A DNA stretch of 64,000 nt from Dirofilaria immitis (GCA_024305405.1 JAKNDB010000064.1:496001-560000), one strand, 5' to 3'. Shown: positions 50,901 through 64,000, counted from the stretch's first letter. Made by a program: numbers and translations. Notes: generated by a model from the letters alone, not told the origin.

Positions 50901-53900
50901 AACACAATAATTGATAACATAATATGAAATGAAATGATAAAGCATGCTGCAAATTAAATTATCATTCTTAAACAAAATTAAATTATCATTCTTAAACAAA
51001 AATTAAATATTTCTGTTATCTGTTATCAGTATCATGAATAAATAATTTGATGTATAACTTTGAATAGCTGAAGAGATCAATTAACATTGAAATTGAAAAA
51101 GTCCTGTTACTTCTACACTCTAAAACCGTCATCGCTATAAAAATTTTCATTGTAATCTATAAAAGAATTTTGATTTAATATTAACTTGAGTTTTTGAATT
51201 ATTCAAAATTATCAGTGATAATTGTGAAAACAAGAAGACGACGGTTAGGATTATATCACTGGATAAAGTGAATTTCAGGAGAAGTGATAATAATTTGCTG
51301 ATAAATAATAGAATTCATTCATACAATTTGTTCGCATCTTTATCTAACAATCGTTTCACTTTCAAATATAAAATAAAATGTCAGTATTAGGTGATATTTT
51401 ATCAATTTCAATTTGCTGGACGTGTAAACAATAAATAAAATTTTAATTCATTCTTTTTTCTTTTCTTAGTTTGAATAAAATAATGATTAGCTTGCTTTAT
51501 AAATATGGAAAGATGTAGTGCCGAAATTTCAGCATTTCAATAAAATATTATTATATCTCTGCAACAAAGATTTGGAATATTCGTCGTATCCAATTTATGA
51601 ATTAATTAAGCTGTGATCTACTTAAGAATCCTTTAAATTCTTCGGTAATATAAATTCGATATGCTATTGAATCTCTAAAATGATGATGATTTTTTATTGA
51701 TGTAAATGGTAATGTTAACATTTTTTTGTTTAGAGATTCATAAAATACTAATTCATACTCAACCTCTGAACTGTATCGGATTATTATTTCAGGTATATAT
51801 GCAAATGTAAGGAAGGATTTATAGATGCAAGTCCAAATACTACTCATTATCCAGGTCGTCAATGTATCGCTCCAAAAGATCCCCACTACATCAATGCTGC
51901 AAAATCACAACAAATAGTTTTGTTATTATTATTGTTGTTGTTGTCACCGTTATTATTGTTGTTTTTGTTTTCTTTTACAATTTTTGTGAATATAAATAAA
52001 TAAAAAAAATTAAACTAATGAAAATTCTTGAGATTATTTTACCATTTAAACCAAGGTGTATATTCTTTAAATATAATGTTGTTAACAAATATTGTAAAAT
52101 GCTTTTCAATATTTCCACTTTATTTCAGCAATTTCAATGTAATCCAATATTAAAACGAATTTGTCCGATGAATCGAATATGTTCAAATAATCATCTGATT
52201 ACTCATTCATGTCAATGTCCACCACCTAGTATTTTATCACCTAATGGACAATGCATAAGTACGTTTTAAATTCATTCTAAGCTAAAAATATTGACGAATT
52301 AAAATTTTAGTATTTTTTTGATATTTCATTTATATTTCTAACAAATTTTACTTTTTCCAACTATTAAAATTTCTGTCGATTTCATTTTAAATAGTTTCAA
52401 ATGGATTTTTATAAAAATTTTTTATAAATTAATTTTTGAATAAATGAAAATAAGCCTATGAATTTTTCATTCATAATTTCTTACAATAAAATTACTTACT
52501 ATCATTCTTTTTTTTCTGTAGCATTTAATCGCTGCAAAAACATCATGATTGCGATTTGGTTGCAATATGTTCGAATACATATGATGGATACGAATGTCAA
52601 TGTCCATCAGGATTTTTAGATGTATCACCTGATCCTATACGACTACCAGGACGAAAATGCACTCGACGTAAATTTTATTAATTTTTACATAAACATAGAT
52701 TAACAATATGTTAACAATTGGTTTATAAATGAGAAAGATACTGAATAAATTAGACAAAAATTAAGTAAATAAAAATTGACCAATAGTTAGATGAACAATT
52801 AAAGAAAATTATAGTAATTAATGAGTGTGGCACGAATAAACATGATTGTTCACCGTATGCTACGTGTATCGATACGTTGGAATCATACCTATGTTATTGT
52901 AATGCCGGATATACAGATGTTTCGTCACGTTATGATTTAAAACCTGGACGACGCTGTGCTCAATGTTTGTAACGTGTATCATTTTCAAAATTAACTTTTA
53001 TATTTGAATGAATATTATAAGCCGTTGGATAGAATTTGAGTTGCCGTCGAGAAATTTCTCAATTGACTTATCTAAAATTGAAAATAACTACAGCGATGAA
53101 TCATTGTGCTAATCGATTAGCTAATTCGTGTGATGAAAATGCGGATTGCGTAACATTACCTGATGGTTATACCTGCGTTTGTGCCACTGGATATATTGAC
53201 GTATCCAGTAATGCTAAACTACCACCTGGACGTGTATGTACATTGCAAACTCAATGGTAAGAAATAAACAATAAATTCAAATAAAAATTTATAAACTATT
53301 ACGGTATTTTTACGCTATAACTGACATTTTATTACTGATCCCAATCTAACTTTCGATATTGAATTCTGGAGTTGATGATATTCACTTTTTTTTTCTCTCA
53401 AGCACTAAAAGTTTATTTTACTTCGACATCAACTTACTCATACAAAATACTTTACAATATAAATTATATTAACTGCGTGATTCAAATAATACGCATTATT
53501 TTAAGCCCAGCTCAACCAACAGATCTTGTCTTTTTAATTGATGGAAGTGGTTCTATTGGCTTGGATACTTTTCATAAAGAGGTTTCTAAAGTTTAAAAAT
53601 CTAAATTTTAAAATTTAATAAAATCATTAAGACGATTATTTGTATTTTAAAATTGCTATTACAAATTAATATTTGCATTGATTGAAAAATGAAATTTAAA
53701 ATAATACTGTAGAAAAAGATTATCCTACATATCAATTGCCATGTAGCTTATGAATTTTCAAATTGCGCTAACTTATAGGTACTTCGTTTTGTGAAAGATT
53801 TCATTGAATTATTTGATGTCTCCCTCAACAAACTCATGTAGCTGTGATACAGTACTCGGATATTATTAGGCATGAATTTGATTTGAATGAATATTCGTCG

Positions 53901-56900
53901 GCACAGCAATTGAAACAAGCTATTGATGGCATTGAGTAGGTTAATTTATAATTCGAAATATTCAAGAAATTTTCCAGCGACATTAAAAACTATGAATGAA
54001 CAAATTAATCAATAAATTTAAAGTATTTCGGAAGAAAAATTTATATTTTTCAAAAGCCGAATTTATAATACATCAGAAGAAGAATTTATAGCACTTTCAG
54101 AAGTAAATTTGTAGCATTTCAGAAGCTTCATTTTTTTTTTTTTATAATAATTCAGAAATACGAAATTTTTGTGATATTATGTAGCATCAAAAGGATTGTT
54201 TCCGACTAATATGAATCGAATATTTTATTTCAGATATTTGACGGGTTTGACGAGAACAGGTGCAGCTATACAACATATTACTAATGAAGCATTCAGCGAA
54301 CATCGTGGAGCTCGACCACTTGGTAGTGGAGTGCCACGAATAGCAATTGTTATCACAGATGGACGATCACAAGATAATGTTATGATACCTGTACAAAATG
54401 CAAGGATGAAACAAATACAACTTTTTGCTGTCGGTGTTACTAATCATGCATTGGATTCTGAATTAGAAATAATTTCTGGTATTACTTTACTTATATCTTT
54501 TTATTATAATTTCTCATCTGAAACTTATGTCAGCTATCTTCACAGCATCTTAAACAATTCAATTACTACAATTTTATTCCATATCTCTCAAAATATTCAA
54601 ATCGTGAAAAGTTTGTTCATTTTATCTTCAAGCCGATATAAATTCCTATAACAATGAACAAAGTCTTCATTTTAGTTAATTATCAGGTTTAATACATTTC
54701 ATATATATATATATATATGCTCCTTATTTTAATTGATGATTCTAGAATCTGAATCTTTTGATCAATTTCAATAAATATATATCTGGAAATCTTTTTTTTT
54801 TAGGATCAAAGAAGCGAACATTTCATGTAAATGCATTTGAAGATTTGAATGCTCGTTTGCGAAGTGCAATTCAGAAAGTAACTTGCCCATCCATTGTTTT
54901 ACCACCTACTCAACCATCAATATTTCCTGGTTAACTTTTCATAAATTTTATTTTTAACTCTAAAAATAAGGAAAATTTATATATTCCTGTCTTCGCAGGG
55001 TTTAGAGCGAATTCTTTTCAAGATACTTTGACGTAACAGGTTACATCTTCACATCACAAGTGAATCTGAAATTGAAAAATATGGTATATCATCATATCAT
55101 AGACAAATCTGAAGTATAAAGGTATAATGTTATGTCTTCGTATCGCTGATAAAACTAAGAGATGCAATGGTATATATTTGTATAAAAATGAATCCGAAGT
55201 CTAAAAATAAGTATTTCTTCATATCACAGATAAATCCGAAATCTTTGTGAATCTGAAATAGTTTAAAGAAACTAAATTAAGTTTGAATATTATGAAAAGC
55301 ATTGCAGATGTTTCATTAATATTGTTTGTATTGTTTATAAAAATTCATCATCGAACAACATCTACCTCGCTATTGATATCCTTCTTCTATGCTGCATTCG
55401 TTACAGCTACAAAAGGTAGGGAGTGGGATATTTTATATGTCCGAAACTTTTGAGGCTTATGAATCAAATTTCTTCATCATTTTAAAACAATAAACAAATG
55501 AATGATTTTTAAACAAACAATAAACAGATGTAATATGCAATGAATTCTAAGAAAAAAAAATAATAATTTACAAAGCCTCAAGAGTTAAAAAAAAAAAAAA
55601 ACAATACTTTATTGAAATTTTTATTTCGAAACTTATAAAACTATTAAATTATTGTGTCATTCTTCAACAGCTATCTATCATTAAGTGATAAATTTTCATC
55701 TCTGTTCAGTCATTACACAATTTGATCTAATTAGCTAAAGATTTGCACACGTGAAGTACAGCGTGAAAATCTTTGTTACTAACTACTTTAATTTTGTTTA
55801 TTTTTCTTTTTTTTTTTCAAATTTGAAATATCAAAGTTTATGAAAAACTTTTTCCTTCAAATTATTTCTTTAATAACAACAATGGAATCAGAATTGAATC
55901 AAATCGATCGGACATCAACATTGGATTCGTCTAAAACTATCATATTTGTTCGCGATAGAAATTATGAATTCATTAAAAGTCAGTCATAAAAGCTGTATGT
56001 GTGTTTGGTATAAATTAGGCTAATAACACTATTAGTTATTGATTAATTTTGTAGAAAGCTTATTTTATAAGTTTATCTCTTCCATATGACGTAATGGTTA
56101 AATGTTTGTCGTGTTTGTTTTTATTGACACATTTTTGTTTATTTATTTAAAATTATTGATTAATGTATTTCGAAGAAAAGATTGTAATGCAGTGGCAAAT
56201 TATTTTTTTTTTTATTTTAATGCCTTTGTGTTATTTATTTGAATAATTTACTTAATGCATATTTAACATTATTTTTATTATACCTTAACCATTCTAAGTA
56301 TTTTTAATTTATTTATGCTCTGCCTAAAACTATATTACCATTCAGTTTATTGGGACAAATTTCAGATTCAGACAAGTTTATTTTTTTCAGAAAAAAATTA
56401 ATTTCAGAAAATTGTGTTCTGCAAACTCATGCAGGATGTGATCGATCGCTGAATCAAATATGTGCTTTGCAAAATGGAAAACCATGTTGTGTTTGTCCGA
56501 TAGAATTTGAACTACATCCAATTACACGGGTATAGATAATTTAATGGATATTAATATAGATATTTAGATATCGGTGTAGATATATGGTATAGATATGCTT
56601 AATATCTATAAATAGATGCTAAGGTATAAGTATAAATATCTGATATAGATCATTCTGAATAATATTCTATGTTACATTATTTTTACTGATAGCCTTACTT
56701 TAACCATGAATGATTACTAATGCAGCACAAGGAACGTACAGCATACACCATATAGCATTTTTGAGATTCTTACAACTTGTAAGTCATTACGCTTAATTGA
56801 TGTATTTCAAATCTCATGTAATCTAAATTTACATTTCATAACGCTTTCTCAAATTATTTTGAGATTCTCAACCTGCTTTGATATTCTGTCGAGAAAATTT

Positions 56901-57473
56901 TTTTTTTGTGTTGAGGTTCAGGTAAATTTTGGTGAAAAAGGTTTCATTGTTTGAGGTAGGTTGAATTAAATTGGAGGATATCGGTTATCGAATTGGAGGG
57001 TATCGGTTATCGAGAGAGTCAAACGACTGCTAATAATAGATTAGCTGAGTAACCACTGATTGAAACATTGCCAGTTGAGTGCGAAAAGCTTCCTTTTATA
57101 TCACTGATCATCGGTCTTTGCCTGAGGAGTAAGCGGTAGCTTAAAACATATTAATCAGAATAAGAGATGAGAAGAGATAGACAATATTTCTAATATATAC
57201 AATAGCATTTGATCGTTACAATATTCCATATAATTAATTTACATTTCAATATCTTAGAGACAATTCATATAAATTTTATTAATAGATTGCAAGATGAGAG
57301 AATAAATAATTTTTATGGTAAAATTTGAATAAATAATTTCATTTATTTGAAAGAGACATATAGCATACATCATGTAGCATTTTTGAGATTCTTACAACTT
57401 ATAAGCCATTTATGCTTCTACTATTATCTTATCATTATGCTTATATAATAATTGATAATATGACTTGTTTAAA

Positions 57474-57505
<32 letters not shown>

Positions 57506-60500
57506 TAGAAATTTTGAATTGCGAAATTTTTCGAGAAATAAATTAATTTATTTTTAAGTAGGTATCACAGAGAATTTATATTTTCCATGATATATGTCAT
57601 TTTTTTTTTCAGATATGTGGTGGTGATTTATGTAATCCACAAGTTGTTTCTTCGTGTCCAAGTCCTGAAATATGTCGACGGACACCACATGGTAATTACA
57701 GGTGTGCATGTCCATCATCCGCTGTACGAAATCAAAAATCCGGTACTTGCAGTAAGTTTTTCAAATATTTTTTAATTTTTTTTTGTTTAAAATTTCAGAT
57801 ATAATTTTTAAAGTTGCAATTTTTCATGGCTTAAAAATTGATGCTATGTAAAAGTTTTTCGAACAATTATACTTTAATTTTTGAACTTTAAAAGGTCATT
57901 TTAAGCAACTAAATATGAGCCATCAATGCCTGGAGTGAAACCGGATACAAATGAATGTGGTGAAGGGCGACCGTGTAAAGAAAATGAGCAATGCGCTACG
58001 TTATCGTATGGAAAACGAATCTGCCAATGTTTGTATGTTTTTTTTTCTATTTTGTTTTTTTTTTTATTGGGTTGAAATTTTACAAAAATTTTAGCAAAAA
58101 TTTGATAAAAATAGATGAAATTTAAAAGCAAACCAATATAGAATAGGTATTCATAGTAAGAATAGGCAATAAACAACAACAATAAAAAGAAGAGAAAACA
58201 TGAAATTAAAATTTTTGCGAAATTTTAAAAGGCTTATAAACTAGTCGACGTTAATTTTAATGGAAAGAAGTTTTCTTTACAAAATTTGGAATACATAAGA
58301 TGATATATTTGTCAATTTATCACATTGGAAATTTTCAGTATTAAATAGGAAATTCCAGTTTGATTTTATTTGTACGTCCAACGATTTACTGATTTTTTTA
58401 TGGTTGTGATTTTTGCTGAAAATAAAAAAAAAAAAAAAAAAGCTATACAAATGAAAAGGAAGAAGTTTTAGGCCTGGCTATACAATTGGCCCAAGCGGTA
58501 AATGCCAAGTAAGCGGAACATGTCAGCCATATTTGCCTAATGCTTGTGATCAACGAAGGCATGAAGAATGCCTTCCGGATGATCGTGGAGGTTTCACTTG
58601 TCAGTGCCCTGCCAATCTAATTCGGCATCCGGTTACTCAAATTTGTTGTGAGTTATGATTGAAAAGTAAAATTGAATGATATCACCGAAAAAGTAAGAGT
58701 AGAATTTGAAATAGAGAAAACTGATAGAAATATGTATGATTAAAATAATAATAGATGGATATAAAATAATATCTTACAAGTATTACGTGAGAAACAACAC
58801 GTGAGATAATTTTAATTAAATAATTGATGCAATTGCAAGATACTGGAAACATGAAAAATTATGAGATGGATTATTGCAGTGGTCGATGAATGCTCAAGTG
58901 GAATGCACGATTGTGATAGGAATGCAAATTGCATCAATACGGATGAAGGATATATTTGTACATGCAAGGAAGGCTATATCGATGAAAGTCCAGATCAATC
59001 AAGAAAACCCGGTAGAATTTGCCGACCACGTATGTGTTTGTTTCATTAGTAGCTAAGTAATAAATTATTTGCTAGAAACTATCATACTACTAAATATTGA
59101 TATATTGCAACAGCTACATTAAAATATTAAATTGTAAATATGCCAAATTTTAACCTCTTTTTGAAATTTTAAAAACTTTTAAAGAATTACAATTTATAAA
59201 ACCTTTATAATTATAATTAATTTGAATGTTGTAAATAAATGAGAATAATAAACATTCTATTAATTGCAGAAACGGATGAATGTGCTCAGGGTACTCATAA
59301 TTGTTCGGTAAATGCAGATTGTATTAATTTACCAAAAGGATATTTATGTCGATGTAAAGAGAATTATATAGATTTCAGGTATAATATTTCAAATATTTCA
59401 TAATATTATTTATTTAAGGTAATTATTTTCTGGATAATTTTTCAATATATTTATTATAATAATTATATTTCATATCAAAGATATAATTATAGCAGGCTAA
59501 ATGTATCTTTGAGGAAACCCGGAATTTCTCAAGTACTTCTGTACATCCGAAATATATAGAATGTCATAGTGCAGAAAATTCAAAAGTACTAGGAAGATTT
59601 TCTAAAATGATAGTTGCTAACCCAAAGGCATAGGTGCCATAAAACAATAAACTTTCCTTTTTTTTTTTTAACTTTCGAATATCACTTCAATCTTCTTCAA
59701 TTTAAATATTTTTTTATTTAATTTTGTATTGCTTTTTAAGATTAAAGAGAAAAATAATATAAATTCAAGATTTATTGATTAAATAAATTAGACTATAAAA
59801 TTTCTATTTTTTCTAGTCCAAATCCGCAATATTTTGGTGGTACAAATTGTAAACCATTAGTGGATGAATGTGCCGATAAATCATTAAATACATGTAGTGA
59901 AAATGCAATTTGTATTGATACAATGGAAAGTTATAAATGTCAATGCAAGGAAGGTTTCATTGATCATGATGAACTTCGAAATCCAGGAAGAATCTGTGAA
60001 CAAGGTACCATCGTAAATTAGAATATTTTAAATGTTATATGAATAATCTACTTACAAGAAGGATAAATTTAAATTTTACTCTTCAAATATTTATTGCAGC
60101 TTCTTTCTTTTACTGCTAGATAAATTTTAACTGTTGAAATTTAATTACTGGTGCTTGAAATTAATTATTGCTAATTGATTATTTAACCAACTATTTTCGT
60201 AGTTGTGTCGTTCAAATTTGGTAATTTAACTTTACTCACAATGTTATTAGGTTTTAAAAATTTAACAAATCATATGCAAGTTTTCAGAAAATCGTCTCTG
60301 TGTAACGAATCAAAATGATTGTGATAAAAATGCGAAATGTATCCAAAAGGTGCCAATGAATATATTTGTATCTGTGAACCTGGTTTCATCGATCGAAGTC
60401 CTGATCCGTCTAAACCAGGTTACATTTTAAAATTTTCTTGAAATCATTAGAAATACTTGCATTATCCTAATCATTTAATTTAACTCCATAATATGGCAAA

Positions 60501-63294
60501 GAAGCACATTTATCTCGTAATTAATTCAATCATTCAATCATTTTGCTTAGTCTGTTCGTTTAATTATATTGCTATACTTTGATCTTCTGATTTTATCATA
60601 TCATCATAGTATAATGATATGTTCTTGACTTGTTTGAAACTTCAACAAATACATTTTCATTTGTTTTAGGATTAAATGCTAGATCTTTTTGATTTTAATA
60701 AAATTAAACATTCAACAAAAATTATTTTCATGCAAATATTTTATCTTTTCAATGATTGAAAATAAATAATTCCATGCAAAGATAAGAGAGACCATTGTAT
60801 TTTCTTGAAATTAATTTAATTTACAATAAACTGATCTCAATTAAACTTTCATTTAATTTTTATTGTAATATAATTGTTATGTTAAAGATATTTATTTATC
60901 ATTTTTCAAAATTTAAATTTACAAAATGAAATATTTAGGTCGCCTTTGTTTGGAACGTATTTGCACTGATCCATCAAAGCATAATTGTCATCCCGCTGCT
61001 GTATGTACCGAAGTTGCGCCACCAGAACGTTACAGATGTTCATGTCGTAATGGCTACATCGATATGAATCCGAGCAAACCTGGTTAGTTCCATCTAACTA
61101 ATTTAAAATTCTCTGAATTCTTTTCCTTATAAAATAATTGACAACCATTATTTAATTCCATAATTGTAATTGAAAATTTTTATGATATTCATACTTATAT
61201 TTCAAAGTATTTTGTTTAGCTCTTCTTAAGATACTTTTTCACTGTGGAAATTTCCTCCTTATGCAAAGTATTTTATCATATAATTATTGAATAAAATAAT
61301 TCAATGTTCATACATATAATCTATCAGGTCTTTTGATGCTTAATAATCATTCCTTAGATATAAAATTTTTCTTAAAAATAAATTTTGGTTAATTTCGAAA
61401 TGAAATATTTCAGGAAGAGAGTGTAAGGAATTGGTAAATGAATGCTTGAATCCATTATTAAATGATTGTGATCCAAAAGCTACATGTAGTGATTTGCAAG
61501 ATGGATACACGTGCACTTGTCCACCAAATTCTAAAGATCTATCGGTTGATAGTGAAAAACCTGGACGAAAATGTTCTATTGTAAGTTTAGAAATTATTTA
61601 TTTTGCCTAGAATCTATGCTGATCTTCATTTTTATTGATATAATCTTGCAGTATAATTAGCATAATCTTATAGCTACCTTATTTAAATTTCTTTTCAACC
61701 ACAGAATCCATGCTTGTTTTCATTTTCTCATTGTTGCTTGAATTATTCTAAAAATAAAATTTATTATCTGTCCAGAATCCATGCTGATGTTCATTTTATT
61801 TGGATCTTTTTAATTCCAGAATCTAGGGCCTTCTTCATTTTCCGATTTTGTTTCGCTTGCACAATTTCAGCAAAATTATTCATTGCCTAGAATCTATACC
61901 GATTTTCATCTTTGACTTGGTTAGAACGAGAATTTGATTTAATTTCTACTTAGATTCCAATGCAATTATTATCTGCCCAGAAACCATGTTATCTTTAATC
62001 TTCTGACTCAATTGTTTCCTTCAACCGCAGAATCCATACTGGTCTTTATCTTTTGATTTTGTTGTACTTTTATAATTCCCCAGAATTATTAGTTATTCAG
62101 AATCTGTGCTTGCTTTCATCTTCCAATTTTGTTCTTATTTTCACGATTCCAATAAAATTAATTGTATCCTTTACAATAAGAATTTATCGAATAATAACAA
62201 AGTTCAATAAGGAAATTAATTTTGAACGAGTAAAAGGAACTAAAATTCAATAAACAATGCATCTTCCAATTATAATAAAAATTTAAATGATATGCATGCT
62301 GAAATTTGCAGTTAATGAACGAATGTTCCAATCCACATTTGAATAACTGTAGTCGTTTTGCGAATTGTATAGATCGAGAAGATGGTTATGATTGTGTTTG
62401 CAAAGATGGTTATCGTGATGAAAATCCGGCTAAACCGGGAACAAATTGCAAATCAAGTGAGTTTGTCCTATTTTACTTTTGATCAATATTTAATTTAAAA
62501 ATAATATGTTATAAAATATTATGTATTTTCAATAAATCTCTCTCATTTTGTAATTTAAATGTAATTTTAATGTAGAAGAATCTTTTAATTCTCATGATTT
62601 TCTTCTCACTCAAATAAATTACGACAAAAATCAACGATAATTGAGCGTATTAACGGATATTATATATATATTTCATTTAGAAAATATGTCATTCTTCACA
62701 AAAACTAATTATGGATTAATTAATTCAAATAAAATGATGATTTTATTGATATGATTTTCTTTTTTTTACTGCTGTTAGTTATCATATTGCAAATTATTTG
62801 CAGTGGTGAATGAATGTGAATCAGCAAATTTGAATAATTGTGATAAAAATGCAAAGTGTATTGACACAGAGGAAGGATTTCGTTGTGAATGTAATCCACC
62901 TTATATCGATCAGAATCCATCACAACCTGGTACTATTTGTCGGTAAGTATTGCTGATATTACTTGATTTTTTCGTCGAAATAGAAGTTTTTTTAGATTTG
63001 AAAATTATGTTTTCCTTCAAATCGAAATTTTGATATTACTGAAAATTAATCTAGACATAAAACTGCAACATTTCATCGATCAGAAATCTGTTATTTTCTT
63101 TTGTTCACTAGAAATGAAAAAAGGAGAAAAGGGAAGGAATATTATGAATAGTTTTAATTTGATTTAGGAAACAAGGTTTAGTTTGCGGTGAGATGATCTG
63201 TCTGGAGGATCTTGGCGAAATTTGCTCTGAGGATCAGATGTGTGTTTGTCCAGATGGATACAAACGTTCAGGACCTGAAGAAAAATGTCGAGCA
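47946..63294 (+). CDS. mup-4: MUP-4/MUA-3-type transmembrane matrix receptor, N-terminal part (26 exons, runs off the right edge)
   Basis: In C. elegans this family links epidermal hemidesmosome-like attachments to the cuticle (family knowledge). Exons: 47946-48030, 48406-48608, 50314-50550, 50709-50788, 51793-51916, 52129-52258, 52522-52667, 52815-52964, 53094-53256, 53506-53581, 53779-53935, 54234-54478, 54804-54929, 56408-56529, 57613-57751, 57906-58032, 58472-58647, 58880-59029, 59270-59378, 59817-60004, 60288-60418, 60939-61082, 61414-61580, 62312-62456, 62804-62942, 63168-63294. Phases close throughout if one base is restored in each of exons 7, 11 and 21. The product starts with a signal peptide (residues 1-24), then EGF modules 1-8, a vWA domain (about 445-625) and EGF modules 9-21. 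Most modules carry the family's D-x-S...PGRxC tail, and many begin NEC or DEC, as calcium-binding EGFs do. No LDL-receptor A repeat is seen at the N-terminus, which favours MUP-4 over MUA-3. SEA, membrane and cytoplasmic parts must lie beyond the window. The exon 5 donor (ATA|GTTTTG) is weak, so a split into two genes is possible. Confidence 0.88.
51793..52003 (+). other. Alternative terminal form of exon 5: hydrophobic tail and stop
   Basis: If exon 5 is not spliced it stays open for 69 codons, to TAA at 52001-52003. After the EGF cysteine of PGRQC, the reading passes through a hydrophilic stretch with small residues (INAAKSQQ), then a run of mostly Leu, Phe and Val about 20 residues long, and ends VNINK. 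This resembles a GPI-attachment signal or a C-terminal membrane anchor. AATAAA-like motifs overlap the stop. It would give a roughly 315-residue protein with a signal peptide and four EGF modules. It may equally be chance intron sequence made of TTG/TTA repeats. Confidence 0.3.
53506..54929 (+). other. von Willebrand factor A domain of the mup-4-like gene (exons 10-13)
   Basis: Four exons encode one vWA domain. The metal-ion-dependent adhesion site is visible: DGSGS (Asp452, Ser454, Ser456 in the corrected numbering), the Thr of TRTGAAI (about 526) and the Asp of ITDGRS (about 560). A complete MIDAS suggests that metal-dependent ligand binding is retained. The domain sits between EGF modules 8 and 9, separating an N-terminal block of eight modules from a longer C-terminal block. 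Exon 11 carries a one-base frame break at the CCC run 53822-53824; both sides read as good vWA sequence. Confidence 0.88.
56735..57405. repeat. Pair of direct repeats of about 45 bp in mup-4 intron 14
   Basis: A GCATAC-led segment containing AGCATTTTTGAGATTCTTAC occurs near 56742 and again near 57363 with three or so changes. Confidence 0.75.
61595..62140. repeat. Degenerate array with CAGAATCCATGC core in mup-4 intron 23
   Basis: At least seven diverged copies of (C)CAGAATC(C/T)ATGCTGATCTTCATTT recur every 60-100 bp, most followed by TTGATTTTGTT-like sequence. The array fills most of the intron between exons 23 and 24. Confidence 0.65.
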
Positions 63295-63639
63295 GTAAGT
63301 ATACTAAAAATTTTGAATATCATAAAATGATAATTGAATATCGTGATATAAATAAATTGTCTAGGTGATAGGAGATTAATTTGTTGACATTATTATCAAT
63401 TGATCTAAATTTGACCGATCAACGGATCATAATAGTTCGTTTTTACCTCTTTGTTCAATAAGCATGAAGTATATGAAAGAATCGTTGAGAAATCCTTCAA
63501 ATTGAAGTATGAATATTTAGATTTAAAGTTGCATTTATATTAAGCTTTGATAAACTTTACAGTTATGAAATTTGTTGAATTGATAAAATGTTAAAAGACT
63601 AAATGAGATAACCGAGCATGCGAGTTATAGCAATAGACT

Positions 63640-63810
63640 TGTCTGAAATTGGCAGTGATAATTTAGTCCAAGGTTAATTAAAAATAACCTAGTCTGAGAT
63701 AATTAATTCGAGAGTAGCGAGGATAGTCTAGTCCGAAGGCGACAACGATAGCTTAGTTTAAGTATGACAACGATAGCCTATTTCGAGAATGATAAGGATA
63801 ATGTAGTTCT
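63640..63810. repeat. Degenerate approximately 38-bp minisatellite in the last visible mup-4 intron
   Basis: GATAGCCTAGTCCGAG-like units, each with a GACAACGATAG or GATAAGGATAA segment, recur four or five times with many changes. Confidence 0.6.
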
Positions 63811-64000
63811 TTTGTTGTTTCTATTTGCATATAACTTATAAATAAAATTGATCATTCTGTGATAATCGATAATTCCAAAACTTTGTGAACCCATTTTTTC
63901 GATTAGAATATCAACATTGGTTCTTTTTTCTTGGCGGAACGAGAAACATTTATATAATTTATTTTATTTATTAAAAATGATTTTGAAATTAATTATTAAA

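Noticed and set aside
57901..58182. 93-codon minus-strand ORF
   Set aside because: Shadow of mup-4 exon 16 plus intron.

Overview
The window looks like nuclear DNA of a nematode, most likely a parasitic spirurid/clade III worm (the clade is inference). It is very A+T-rich (about 75% by eye, not computed). Introns are mostly 200-700 bp and end in the nematode-type TTTTCAG acceptor. Several start codons sit just behind an unpaired acceptor, which fits spliced-leader trans-splicing. The largest gene belongs to the nematode MUP-4/MUA-3 family of apical matrix receptors. Four spliced protein genes, one tRNA and one small membrane-protein ORF can be supported; most of the remaining DNA is microsatellite, minisatellite or featureless A+T-rich sequence.

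Layout. 1-9.5 kb: no convincing gene; simple repeats, a 32-bp and a 53-bp tandem array, a possible TATA/CCAAT promoter near 1.5 kb and a G+C-richer island near 6.9 kb. 10.0-10.9 kb: an inverted-repeat element and a triple CACGTG cluster. 11.5-15.4 kb (+): a semaphorin-like gene with a shortened Sema domain followed directly by thrombospondin type-1 repeats. 15.6-18.3 kb (-): a complete five-exon ABHD14-type alpha/beta hydrolase, convergent with the semaphorin. 20.14-20.21 kb (-): tRNA-Glu(TTC). 21.0-26.5 kb (+): a complete ten-exon SLC30A9/ZnT9 gene, including a GC-AG intron. 26.5-30 kb: microsatellites and a possible gene remnant. 30.0-30.4 kb (-): a 123-residue single-pass membrane protein ORF. 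30.4-47.9 kb: a gene-poor desert full of repeats. 47.9-64 kb (+): the first 26 exons (about 1263 codons) of a mup-4-like gene with a signal peptide, 21 EGF-like modules and a von Willebrand A domain; it runs off the right edge.

The genes are separate transcription units with unrelated jobs (axon-guidance-like signalling, hydrolase, mitochondrial zinc/cation transporter, epidermis-to-cuticle adhesion), and no operon is evident. Exon phases are internally consistent in all four spliced genes. The semaphorin and mup-4 genes, however, each need three single missing bases put back, and all six sites lie in short homopolymer runs, which points to assembly or sequencing deletions rather than gene decay. 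The hydrolase and ZnT9 models need no correction.

Most notable items: the Sema-TSP1 architecture in a nematode with no visible PSI domain; a possible early-terminating, membrane-anchored product of the mup-4-like locus; the GC-AG intron; the E-box cluster; and an ACGT cluster upstream of mup-4. I found no clearly new biological system, and say so plainly.
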